Assembly: GCA_026770585.1 (NCBI GenBank)
Contig: MU646593.1
Coordinates: 451,475 to 462,520, forward strand
DNA from: Baffinella frigidus
Lineage: Eukaryota > Cryptophyceae > Cryptomonadales > Baffinellaceae
DNA length: 11,046 bases
Direction: 5' to 3'
Translations under genes and position numbers: made by a program
Notes under the pieces: generated by a model
Database searches by the model: none
The model's input: the letters and a program-made list of their open reading frames with translations, nothing else
Told to the model about the DNA's origin: nothing
Part shown: piece by piece, positions 1 through 6,073 of the stretch
Layout of the letters: every line of letters begins with the position of its first letter
Position numbering within the stretch: the first letter of the stretch is position 1

Positions 1-97
1 GAGGGAGAGAGAGGGAGAGAGAGAGAGAGGGAGAGGGAGAGGGAGAGAGAGAGAGAGGGAGAGGGAGAGAGAGGGAGAGGGAGAGGGAGAGAGAGAC
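1..97. repeat. GA-rich purine simple repeat
   Basis: Uninterrupted purine tract of GAGAGA and GAGGGA units running into the left window edge, so its true length is unknown. It is a microsatellite-like tract of a kind able to form triplex DNA. No coding signal is seen. Confidence 0.95.
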
Positions 98-168
98 GTG
101 TGTTACTAACGACACAGCCGCCATGCACCCCCATCGGGTGCCCGATGTAGGGCGGCTTCTCCTGCTCC

Positions 169-397
169 GGTCCCACTTCCAGCCTCGAGTGGATTTATCC
201 GGGGAAACCTATTTTTCTTTAGTTTGATGGCCACAAAAATTACTACACAACTGCTTTAATATTACTAATAAGAACGAACCGTGTAGTAATTTTCGTTGAC
301 CTCAAACTAAAGAAAAATAGGTTTCCCCGGATAAGGATGGTCCCACTTCCAGCCTCGAGAGGTTGGTCCCACTTTCCACTTCCAGCCTCGAGTGGTT
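169..397. repeat. 26-bp tandem repeat split by a fold-back element
   Basis: Three units containing CCACTTCCAGCCTCGAG lie at 169-194 (26 bp), 339-364 (26 bp) and 365-397 (33 bp, with a 7-bp internal insertion TTTCCAC-like). The first is separated from the other two by the fold-back at 195-334 plus a GGAT repeat. Without that insertion the three units abut head to tail. Two further copies occur at 1685-1707 (inverted) and 1890-1913. Confidence 0.8.
195..334. mobile_element. Fold-back MITE-like element, 33-bp perfect arms
   Basis: The arms 195-227 and 302-334 are perfect 33-bp inverted repeats starting TTATCCGGGG. The pairing continues imperfectly inward to AAAATTACTACAC at 236-248 and its complement at 281-293, leaving a loop of about 32 nt. 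GGAT occurs directly on both sides (191-194 and 335-338), consistent with a 4-bp target duplication. It shares end sequence (ATCCGGG, TATTTTTCTTT) and the inner motif with the element at 2162-2298. It has no coding capacity, so if mobile it needs a transposase from elsewhere. Confidence 0.8.
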
Positions 398-400
398 GCA

Positions 401-421
401 ACTCCACCTGGCAGGTGGAGT
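401..421. repeat. Perfect 10-bp palindrome with a single-base centre
   Basis: ACTCCACCTG and CAGGTGGAGT (401-410 and 412-421) are perfect inverted repeats around a single G. A second palindrome of the same architecture, GGATGCACC / GGTGCATCC around one A, lies at 474-492. Either could be a protein-binding dyad or a remnant of a fold-back element; nothing nearby decides this. Confidence 0.7.
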
Positions 422-434
422 CAGGTGGGGTTTC

Positions 435-475
435 CGGGTGGGGTTCTTTGACTGATGGGGTTCTTTGACTTTTGG
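435..475. repeat. Short direct repeat GGGGTTCTTTGACT, also at 2436-2456
   Basis: GGGGTTCTTTGACT occurs twice in tandem here (period about 18 bp). The 21-bp segment 454-474 recurs exactly at 2436-2456. In both places it lies 120-145 bp to the right of a TTATCCGGG-type fold-back, suggesting the fold-back and its flank were duplicated together, or that this is a further short repeat family. Confidence 0.6.
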
Positions 476-498
476 ATGCACCAGGTGCATCCTCCATT

Positions 499-644
499 TT
501 CATCCCGGAAGATAACTGAATCAGTTCCTTTTCAATAGGCGGTTGAATAGGAGAAATTGGGTTGGGCATAGTAAATTTAATTAGGTCTCCTAATTGAAGT
601 GGAAACGCTAATACGGAACTGATTCAGTTATCTTTCGAGATGAA
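499..644. mobile_element. Fold-back element, 30-bp arms (28/30)
   Basis: Arms 499-528 and 615-644 pair with two mismatches; the inner 20 bp (509-528 with 615-634) are perfect. A small inner hairpin AATTAGG-TCT-CCTAATT lies at 579-595. The length (146 bp) matches the other fold-backs of the window, but the arm sequence is different. No clear target duplication is seen. Confidence 0.65.
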
Positions 645-704
645 TTTGGTCCACTCCAGGTACGCTGAGTTCACCCGGTACATCTGCGGAGGGGGTGGTA
701 TACA

Positions 705-775
705 GGTTGGGAGTAGGGTTGAGGGGTGAGTAGGTTGAGGGTTCAGGGATAAAGGTGAAAGGTTTAGGGGTTTTG
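705..775 (+). repeat. Degenerate telomere-like heptamer remnant
   Basis: A run of GGGTTGA, GGTTGAG, GGGTTCA and GGTTTAGGGG variants resembles decayed TTTAGGG repeats in the same orientation as the large arrays downstream. The surrounding stretch 645-888 holds nothing else I can identify. Confidence 0.5.
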
Positions 776-888
776 GCAGTCAGCCCGGCCCTGCAAGGCC
801 CCCGACGACTCGTAGCGCTGCCTACCTAAGAAATGTTAACTTAAGGTCGGTCGGCTCAACGGTCCTTAACAAATACATCATATGGGAT

Positions 889-975
889 AAAACTGGGCTC
901 GCCATAAAAGCATTGTAGTTGCCCTTTTGTACTGAAGTTTCTGCGCTAAATGGGTTTTATGGCGAGCCCAGTTTT
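889..975. repeat. Fold-back, 21-bp perfect arms
   Basis: Arms 889-909 and 955-975 are perfect inverted repeats built around CTGGGCTCGCCAT, with a 45-nt loop. The CTGGGCTCGCC block recurs in a short hairpin at 3582-3606 (TGGGCTCGCC / GGTGAGCCCA), so the two may be related. Confidence 0.7.
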
Positions 976-987
976 ACCCAGGCAGGG

Positions 988-1257
988 CCACACAGCGTAC
1001 TACAAAGGTAGTTCCTGAATAAACCGGGATTGAATAATCCATAGACCCTACGATTGTCAATACCGCAGGGTCAAGGGGGGGTTCTACAGATAAGGTAACG
1101 GAAAGTCGGCCCGAAATGGGCCGAAAATCCCCTCGTAGCCCTATGTGTAGTGATTTTCCTTGCCCGTTGTTGTGTGGGATGGACAACCTGTTGATATTGG
1201 CGCCCTCAACCAGCCTCGCCCGGGCTACGAGGGGATTTTCGCCACACAGCTGTGTGG
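988..1257. mobile_element. Diverged CCACACAGCG-family element plus inverted fragment
   Basis: 988-1150 aligns end to end with the elements at 4046-4200 and 4406-4566. It has the left end CCACACAGCG, then GACCCTACG, a run of G, GATAAGGTAACGGAAAG, and GGCCCGAAATGGGCCGAAA. The right end is degenerate (CCCTATGTGTAG). A 20-bp block CGAAAATCCCCTCGTAGCCC (1122-1141) returns perfectly inverted at 1222-1241. It is followed by the perfect palindrome CCACACAGCTGTGTGG (1242-1257), which looks like two element ends joined. The motif GTGTAGTGATTTT (1145-1157) lies between the arms. Confidence 0.65.
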
Positions 1258-1684
1258 CTAGGATTCGCCCTGGGGGTCCTTTTCAAGATTACTACCACTC
1301 GTACAAAGTTTTGTACCAATCACGTCCCCAAAACCCAACGCTTCACCCCCCCCAAACAAAAAAAAAACATAGACGGTTGGATCACTCAACTCCAGTGATC
1401 TAATCATACACGATTGGATTACTCCTCCTTTTGGGCGATCTTGACTTTGCGCCGTTGACAGACTATTCTCAAGTTGACGATGTGGCTTCGTGGTACGAAT
1501 CTGTCAACTTTGGCGCGTTACTCAACTCCAGCAGTGGAACCAGCGGCACAGAGGTAGAGGGGCAGAAGAGAGGCAGACGGATGTAGAGACAGCCACTCAA
1601 AACACTACGGGGAACGGTCCCAAAGTTAATTATTGGAGTGCTGATCAGGAAACACGCCAAAAGTTAGCAATGGTTCGTCACGTT
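1258..1684. other. No gene recognised; small GTCAACTT-type dyad
   Basis: This stretch contains a C-run and A-run near 1345-1369 and an inverted pair AAGTTGAC (1471-1478) / GTCAACTT (1503-1510). The outer sequence GCGCCGTTGACAGA (1449-1462) also pairs imperfectly with 1500-1516. The open frames crossing it show no domain or coding character that I can recognise. Confidence 0.5.
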
Positions 1685-1913
1685 CCACTCGAGGCTAGAA
1701 GTGTGACTATTTTGAAAGTTTTAACTTTACACTTCCTTTACAGGTGGACCGCTGTGTAGTAATTTTCACACAAATAGGGTCGTTTGGTCACGTATCTCGG
1801 GTTATACCCCGAGATACGTAAATAACCCGAGATACGTGACCAAGCCTGCCCGTGACTGGTACTAAATGTAACAACCCCACATTTAAAATGGTCCCACTTC
1901 CAGCCTCGAGTGG
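1685..1913. mobile_element. Large fold-back ending in CCACTCGAGGCT
   Basis: 1685-1715 and 1883-1913 pair as inverted repeats with a few mismatches. The ends are copies of the CCTCGAGTGG repeat also seen at 169-397. Inside lie GTGTAGTAATTTT (1754-1766) and a strong 22-bp hairpin at 1784-1843. It could equally be two independent copies of the short repeat in opposite orientation. Confidence 0.5.
1784..1843. repeat. 22-bp perfect hairpin with an alternative fold
   Basis: Arms 1784-1805 and 1822-1843 are perfect (TTGGTCACGTATCTCGGG / CCCGAGATACGTGACCAA core) with a 16-nt loop. The loop carries a third copy, CCCCGAGATACG (1807-1818), which can instead pair with 1791-1801. A single transcript could therefore form either of two exclusive hairpins. 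The TTGGTCACGT ends recur in the nested hairpins at 3724-3767 and 3924-3969. Confidence 0.8.
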
Positions 1914-1917
1914 TTGT

Positions 1918-1933
1918 CCCCGGATATCCGGGG
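1918..1933. repeat. 16-bp perfect palindrome CCCCGGATATCCGGGG
   Basis: Self-complementary without spacer, directly to the right of the CCTCGAGTGG repeat. Its CCCCGGAT half resembles the termini of the TTATCCGGGG fold-backs, so it may be two such ends fused after loss of the middle. Confidence 0.7.
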
Positions 1934-2012
1934 GTGATGTGACTCGTAGCCTTTTGAGAGGGTAGGGCTCGAGAGTCATACCGCTGTCGAGCCAACTCGG
2001 CACATATAAGAC

Positions 2013-2044
2013 AGCCAGGACCGGGATTCCGGTCCTGGCTTTTC
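2013..2044 (+). repeat. 12-bp GC-rich stem-loop followed by a T-run
   Basis: AGCCAGGACCGG (2013-2024) and CCGGTCCTGGCT (2029-2040) form a perfect stem with a 4-nt loop, followed by TTTT. This is the shape of a bacterial intrinsic terminator, but nothing else here is bacterial and no gene ends at it. I read it as another palindromic repeat. Confidence 0.6.
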
Positions 2045-2161
2045 AATTTAAAAGTCCATTTCCTTCAGGGTTCAGGCTAAAGTTTTTAAAATCGTGTCCC
2101 GTCCTCGCTCGGTAGCGGCGAAGAAGAAGTTTGTTGGAGGTCGATGCTGGCGACCAAGATA

Positions 2162-2298
2162 ATCCGGGAACAAGTATTTTTCTTTTTAAAACTTTTTTAA
2201 AACGGGCAAGGAAAATTACTACACATAGGTCACGTCCCGAAGCATTTGTGTAGTAGTTTGCATTTAGATTTTTAAAAGAAAAATACTTGTTCCCGGAT
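2162..2298. mobile_element. Fold-back MITE-like element, 25-bp perfect arms
   Basis: Arms 2162-2186 and 2274-2298 are perfect inverted repeats with ATCCGGGAACAAG at the outside and TATTTTTCTTTT inside. The inner copies of the shared motif are AAAATTACTACAC (2212-2224, exact) and GTGTAGTAGTTTG (2248-2260, 11 of 13), enclosing AGGTCACGT. Length and organisation match the element at 195-334, so I treat the two as one family. A target duplication is not evident. Confidence 0.75.
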
Positions 2299-2299
2299 G

Positions 2300-2760
2300 A
2301 GAGAGGCACTCCCCCACTGTCTAGCTCTGACTCTGTTAATCTGGGCTCCTCATTAAAAGCGTTTAAATCAGGGTTCCGTGCAAACGCTCCCCACGCCAGA
2401 TTGGAGGTGGGTGTTGATTTTTTAAAAACACATCTGATGGGGTTCTTTGACTTTTGAAAACCACTGCCTTGAGGGGGAAATTGACTTTCGGCGACACCTT
2501 CCTGGAATCTGGCGTACACACGCTCCAGCACAAAGAGCATCTGCAAGTATTTAATGCGGAGCCCAGATCAACTGAGCCCACCGAGACAAAAGTCGAGAGT
2601 GGAACGTCTCAAAGCAAAAGTGGAACCTCTGTTAACTTAAGAAGTAGCAGTGGAGACCTGCAGAGGCACGGTTGGACACAGCTGACAAGCCCCGGTGGAA
2701 ACCCCGGTGACAACCCCTCACACGTCCACCACACCCACACGCCCTCATGTTCATAGGCTC
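2300..2760. other. No convincing gene
   Basis: A minus-strand frame of 167 codons (2043-2546) runs through here, but it also reads through the fold-back at 2162-2298 and shows no recognisable domain, so I do not call it. Visible are the 21-bp repeat shared with 454-474 (2436-2456) and a small tandem CCCCGGTG pair near 2690-2712. Confidence 0.5.
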
Positions 2761-2920
2761 GCAACCTGTAATTAGTTTTGTAAATTAACTCGTTTCTGGT
2801 ACAAATGATAAAACAAGGTCCATTTAAAACTAAAAAGGGCTCCAATTCCTTTTTAAACGAGGTCTTGTTTTATAATTTGTACCAGAAACGAGTTACTTTG
2901 CAAAACTAATTATAGGTTGC
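2761..2920. mobile_element. Fold-back element, 57-bp arms (4 mismatches)
   Basis: Arms 2761-2817 and 2864-2920 pair with four mismatches, ends GCAACCT / AGGTTGC. The loop side contains a second short stem, AAAAAGG (2832-2838) with CCTTTTT (2848-2854). Total length is 160 bp. No coding capacity and no clear target duplication. Confidence 0.75.
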
Positions 2921-3324
2921 GCCGCTATTAATGTGGCAACGAATCAAACAGGCGCGGCAGGACCTGCATAAGCATCGACGACCAAACGACTGTCTTTTGT
3001 GGCACCCCCCCCACTGTATTTACAAGGTTTATTTTCAAGGCGCGAACGGACAGTGAATGCAACGCCTGGACCTTCTCTTCTTCCTCTCTTCGCTTCTGCT
3101 AAACCCTAAACCTCAAAACGCCTGAATCCTGCCCGAACAGCTCGGCTCTGGGGGGGGGTCATAGAGTCATGCAGTAAATTATTTCGGTCGGCGTTGGGAA
3201 GACCCACTGTGAGCGGGGGTTCGTCCTGAAGCCTACAACCTTCACCCCAAAACCTAAAACCTAAACGCCTCACTTTCTGGCTTAGGGTTAGGCGCCATGT
3301 CGTGCGGGACCCAGCGGACGGAGC
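2921..3324. other. No gene; C-strand telomere-like remnants
   Basis: Short CTAAACCCTAAACC (about 3099-3112) and CCTAAAACCTAAACG (about 3255-3269) blocks resemble TTTAGGG repeats in the orientation opposite to the large arrays. C- and G-runs lie near 3005 and 3151. Nothing else was identified. Confidence 0.5.
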
Positions 3325-3473
3325 TTATCTCAGAAAACGAGTTCTAAAACTCGTTTTCTCAAGTCAATTCCCCTACAAATTCGTCAACTTATTCTTTACT
3401 CTCCGCATAAGTTGACAAATTTGTAGAGGAATTGACTTAAGAAAACAAGTTTTAGAACTCGTTTTCTGAGATA
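3325..3473. mobile_element. Fold-back element, 68-bp arms, 14-nt loop
   Basis: Arms 3325-3392 and about 3406-3473 pair with only four mismatches, each a C/T difference between arms. Each arm also contains its own hairpin: AGAAAACGAGTT / AACTCGTTTTCT with a 4-nt loop at 3332-3359, and the matching structure at 3440-3467. The loop is flanked by GTCAACTT (3383-3390) and AAGTTGAC (3409-3416). An extruded form would be a branched cruciform. Confidence 0.85.
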
Positions 3474-3524
3474 AGAGCTTGACCGGTCCTAGCTCTGCAT
3501 CACCCGGGTTCACCGACTATCCAC

Positions 3525-3606
3525 AAGTTGACATGCTGGGCCCGCGGCACAAACCCGTCAACTTTGGAGCGGAAACGATCCTGGGCTCGCCGAATCGGTG
3601 AGCCCA
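3525..3606. repeat. Two small dyads (AAGTTGAC pair; TGGGCTCGCC hairpin)
   Basis: AAGTTGAC at 3525-3532 and GTCAACTT at 3557-3564 form an 8-bp inverted pair. TGGGCTCGCC (3582-3591) with GGTGAGCCCA (3597-3606) forms a stem with one mismatch. The arrangement around GTCAACTTTGG resembles that at 1471-1514. Confidence 0.6.
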
Positions 3607-3656
3607 AATAGACTGACATAGAGCTGGGAATCGCGCAAGGGTCACCACACCAGGCA

Positions 3657-4035
3657 GATCCATCACCCTTTTTAAACCCCGGGGAGCTGTACACGCGAGG
3701 TAGTGTGTTGTAGTTTTTGTATGTTTGGGCACGTGTCGGCCCGCTTTTCGGGCGGACACGTGACCAACTCCGTACAAAACGCCTACAATCGACATTTAAA
3801 AAGAGTGCTTGATCCGCCTCGGGTGGGTCACCTGGGAGCTGTCTGCCGAAATCCGCTGAAAAAGCTCCGCAACACACTACCCACGCACCCTTTTTAAATG
3901 TCGGCTGAAGGCGTTTTGTACAGAGTTGGTCACGTGCCCCCCCCGAAAAGCGGGCCGACACGTGACCAAACATATGAAAATTACTACACCTGTCTCACTT
4001 GCAAAGCTCCCCGGGTTTTAAAAAGGGTGCTTGAT
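3657..4035. mobile_element. Inverted pair of fold-back elements around a unique spacer
   Basis: About 150 bp at 3657-3808 return inverted at 3885-4035. Each half is itself a small element with ends CACCCTTTTTAAA / TTTAAAAAGGGTG and a nested hairpin built on CACGTGTCGGCCCG / CGGGCGGACACGTG (about 3730-3762 and 3930-3964). AAAATTACTACAC lies at 3977-3989, with a decayed partner near 3707-3718. The spacer 3809-3884 carries the 47-bp unit also found at 4353 and 4567. The two elements probably arose from insertion in opposite orientations or from an inverted duplication. Confidence 0.75.
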
Positions 4036-4045
4036 CCGCCTCGTG

Positions 4046-4200
4046 CCACACAGCGGACTTCGAAGAGATTTCAAATAACCCTTAAGCGATCAGACCTAGG
4101 ACCCTACGGTAGGCAATCCGTAGGGACATAGGGGGGGTTCCTCCGGATAAGGTAACGGAAAGGTGGCCCGATTTGGGCCGAAATCCCTTCCGCTGTGTGG
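4046..4200 (+). mobile_element. CCACACAGCGG-family element, 155 bp
   Basis: Starts CCACACAGCGGACTTCGAAG and ends CCGCTGTGTGG. Its interior is almost identical to 4406-4566: three substitutions and a 6-bp deletion near the right end are visible. It includes CCTAGGACCCTACGGTAGG and GGTAACGGAAAGG. No open frame suggests a transposase. Near-identity with its neighbour indicates recent copying or gene conversion. Confidence 0.85.
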
Positions 4201-4231
4201 CTACGCACTCAACGCATACCTACCCTCCACA

Positions 4232-4352
4232 CCACACAGCGGGCTACGAGGCGCTCTTCGGGCTCTCAGAGCCCGAGTTTCCGTAACCTCATCCACCCAG
4301 AGGCCTTCGTAAGTGTGCCCATGGAGCGAGTTCCCGTTAGTCCGCTGTGTGG
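4232..4352 (-). mobile_element. Diverged reverse-oriented CCACACAGCGG element, 121 bp
   Basis: Ends CCACACAGCGGGC and GTCCGCTGTGTGG are intact. The interior (CTACGAGG, TTTCCGTAACCTCATCC) resembles the complement of the family sequence, with losses. A 7-bp palindrome GGGCTCT-C-AGAGCCC lies inside at about 4259-4273. Confidence 0.7.
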
Positions 4353-4405
4353 TGGGTCACCTGGGAGCTGTCCGCCGCGATTCGCTCAAAAAGCTCCGCC
4401 TCGTG

Positions 4406-4566
4406 CCACACAGCGGACTTCGAAGCGATTTCAAATAACCCTTAAGCGATAAGACCTAGGACCCTACGGTAGGCAATCCGTAGGGACATAGGGGGGGTTC
4501 CTACGGATAAGGTAACGGAAAGGTGGCCCGATTTGGGCCGAAATCCCTTCGTAGTCCGCTGTGTGG
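4406..4566 (+). mobile_element. CCACACAGCGG-family element, 161 bp, best-preserved copy
   Basis: Perfect 13-bp terminal inverted repeats CCACACAGCGGAC (4406-4418) and GTCCGCTGTGTGG (4554-4566). Left flank GCTCCGCCTCGTG and right flank TGGGTCACC match the uninterrupted sequence at 3811-3840 (GATCCGCCTCGGG then TGGGTCACC). The element therefore looks like a clean insertion without an obvious target duplication. Superfamily not assigned. Confidence 0.85.
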
Positions 4567-4600
4567 TGGGTCACCTGGGAGCTGTCTGCCGCGATTCGCT

Positions 4601-4860
4601 CGAAAAGCTCCGCGACAGTGTTCACCATGATCCCCGGGTTCTGCGTTTGGGGTTTGGGGGTTGAGGGTTTGAGGGTTGAGGGTTTTAGGGTTGAGGGTTT
4701 AGGGCTTCAAAAAGCTGCGCGACAGTGTTCACCGTGATTCCGGGGTTCTGCGTTTGGGGGTTGGGGGTTGAGGGTTTTAGGGGTGAGGGTTTTAGGGTTG
4801 AGGGTTGAGGGTTTCAAAAAGCTCCGCGACAGTGTTTACCATGGTTCCGGGGTTCTGTGT
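4601..4860 (+). repeat. 107-bp-period repeat mixing a unique block with telomere-like heptamers
   Basis: The block AAAAGCTCCGCGACAGTG followed by TTCACC and GGGTTCTGCGTTTGGGG occurs at about 4601-4650, 4708-4757 and 4815-4860. The GCTCC/GCTGC core begins at 4607, 4714 and 4821, so the period is exactly 107 bp twice. Each block is followed by TTGAGGG/TTTAGGG repeats. The first copy is continuous with the 47-bp unit at 4567-4613. Confidence 0.85.
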
Positions 4861-5148
4861 GTATGGTTTTAGGGTTTAGGGTTTGGATTTTAGGGGTTGG
4901 GGTTTAGGGTTTGGGGTTTGGGGTTTAAGATTTGGGGTTTAGGGTTTAGGGTTTGGGGTTTGGGGTTTAGGGTCGAAGTTTTAAGGTTTAGGGTTTAGGG
5001 TTTAGGGTTTAGGGTTTAGGGTTTAGGGTTTAGGGTTAGGGTCGAAGTTTTAGGGGTTGGGGTTTAGGGTTTAGGGTTTAGGGTTTAGGGTTAGGATCGA
5101 AGTTTGAGGGTTTAGGGTTTAGGGTTTAGGGTTTGGGGTTTAGGGTTC
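4861..5148 (+). repeat. Interstitial telomere-like TTTAGGG array
   Basis: Mostly GGGTTTA and GGGTTTG heptamers, with about seven perfect TTTAGGG units at 4986-5033. The array is interrupted by the insert TCGAAGTTT at about 4973, 5042 and 5097. The heptamer type is that of plants and many algae and alveolates. Single-copy sequence on both sides shows that this is not a chromosome end in this assembly. Confidence 0.9.
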
Positions 5149-5360
5149 TGCGCCGAAGGACGGGTTTTCACAGAGTCAACATTCAATTCCTAGCTATGCG
5201 CGAGTTTCATTCTGGCTCGTCCTTAAAAGCATCTAAGGGAAGAAATCCAGTTCAAAAGCGCGAACAGAAAGCCTTTAGGACGAGACAGAATAAGACTCAG
5301 GCAGAGCTAGAATCCCTTCCCCTATCGAGGTGTGTCACCGTACAAGTATTACGTTGCTCC
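5149..5360. other. Unassigned sequence, weak open frame only
   Basis: A plus-strand frame from 5133 to 5651 (172 codons) begins inside the telomere-like array and reads through the fold-back at 5361-5501. I recognise no domain in its product. The initiating codon lies in repeat sequence, so I do not call a gene. Confidence 0.4.
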
Positions 5361-5501
5361 GATAGCGAGGGGGCAAACAGATCGGGTAATTTCTGGCTAG
5401 CCTTCCAAATGGGAAGTCTAGCCCCCACAAGTTGGACACGACTCACACTAATTGTTGAATTCGTACCTGAATTGAAAAGATCCGTTTGCCCCCTCGCCAT
5501 C
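5361..5501. mobile_element. Fold-back element, 23-bp arms, 141 bp
   Basis: Arms 5361-5383 and 5479-5501 pair with two mismatches; the core is GCGAGGGGGCAAAC. A nested hairpin GGCTAGCCTTCC / GGAAGTCTAGCC (5395-5406 and 5412-5423, one mismatch) lies inside. Length matches the other fold-backs, sequence does not. Confidence 0.7.
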
Positions 5502-5540
5502 TCACCAAGGACTGGCCAAGACAGGTTTGTGCCGGGACTG

Positions 5541-5639
5541 TTGACGAATCCGGGCAGGCCAGGAAAGTTGCACCAGGAAAAACTCTTGAGTCGTCGTACC
5601 AGGGAAAGTTTAGCACCAGAAAAAACTCTGATTCGTCAA
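5541..5639 (+). repeat. Two imperfect about 43-bp tandem units bounded by TTGACGAATC / GATTCGTCAA
   Basis: CCAGGAAAGTT...CACCAGGAAAAACTC is followed by CCAGGGAAAGTTT...CACCAGAAAAAACTC. The pair is enclosed by a perfect 10-bp inverted repeat at 5541-5550 and 5630-5639. Origin unknown; possibly a decayed fold-back with an internal duplication. Confidence 0.6.
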
Positions 5640-5972
5640 AAATTTGTATGAGTCGATATTTGGTGATGTCGGGTCGAGGTGTGTTGGGATAGGGGGGGGG
5701 GGGGCATAATTGTACTCTGATATTCCCCCAATCCCAAAGGGGGATACCAGCTGGGATCAGTGGGAAACTCCTCGAATTCAGAAAGTTCTTCTTGACATGG
5801 TGAGCGTGAGTTGGTTCTATGGGGCGGGATGGGGGCGATGAGGGAGCTGCTGTTTGTGTGGTGGCATGTCCGAGGAAGGCACCACACCAGCAACCCGAAA
5901 CAGTTTTTCTGCTCTGGGAGCTTCGGGTATCCCTTCCATAGGACCCTACGGTAGGACATCCCTAGGGGCATA
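5640..5972. other. Kinesin intron or intergenic DNA; 13-G run and CCCTACGGTAGG motif
   Basis: A run of 13 G lies at 5692-5704. AGGACCCTACGGTAGG with CCCTAGGGGCATAGG (5940-5973) matches the interior of the element families at 4046-4566 and 8058-9063. If the kinesin gene is intact, this belongs to its first intron. A possible acceptor (GAGCAG, minus strand, about 5915) is not followed by kinesin-like sequence. Confidence 0.45.
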
Positions 5973-6035
5973 GGTTTTCCCTAGGGGTTGACTAGATGGC
6001 TGGTCAACTTTAACGTGTACCCCCTGGGGGAAACC
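5973..6035. repeat. Small fold-back just inside the kinesin intron
   Basis: GGTTTTCCCTAGGGG (5973-5987) pairs with CCCCTGGGGGAAACC (6021-6035) at 13 of 15 positions. Next to it, GTTGAC (5988-5993) pairs with GTCAAC (6003-6008). It starts about 38 nt downstream of the predicted splice donor. Confidence 0.6.
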
Positions 6036-6073
6036 CCATGCTTCGAAAACCGGGTGTAAGCTGCTACGGGTAC

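Larger units (their letters stand above)
3824..4613 (+). repeat. Three dispersed copies of a 47-bp unit
   Basis: TGGGTCACCTGGGAGCTGTC...GCTCCGC occurs at 3824-3870, 4353-4399 and 4567-4613, each 47 bp; the last two differ at two positions. Elements of the CCACACAGCGG family abut copies two and three, while copy one has no such element. This makes copy one close to an empty site for the element at 4406-4566. Confidence 0.85.

Noticed and set aside
2013-2044. Bacterial intrinsic terminator
   Set aside because: Shape fits, but the window has eukaryotic genes and telomere-like repeats and no gene ends there.
2043-2546. 167-codon minus-strand open frame
   Set aside because: It reads straight through the fold-back at 2162-2298, has no recognisable domain and no coding-like composition; treated as chance.
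3219-3240. tRNA-like GGTTCG stretch and other T-loop look-alikes
   Set aside because: No matching acceptor, D or anticodon arms around any of them.
5133-5651. 172-codon plus-strand open frame after the telomere-like array
   Set aside because: Its start lies in the telomere-like repeat, it crosses the fold-back at 5361-5501 and the tandem units at 5541-5639, and the product resembles nothing I know.
5981-6073. Continuation of the kinesin frame past GNVE
   Set aside because: Residues after the GT donor bear no similarity to the kinesin core and run through a fold-back; better explained as intron.
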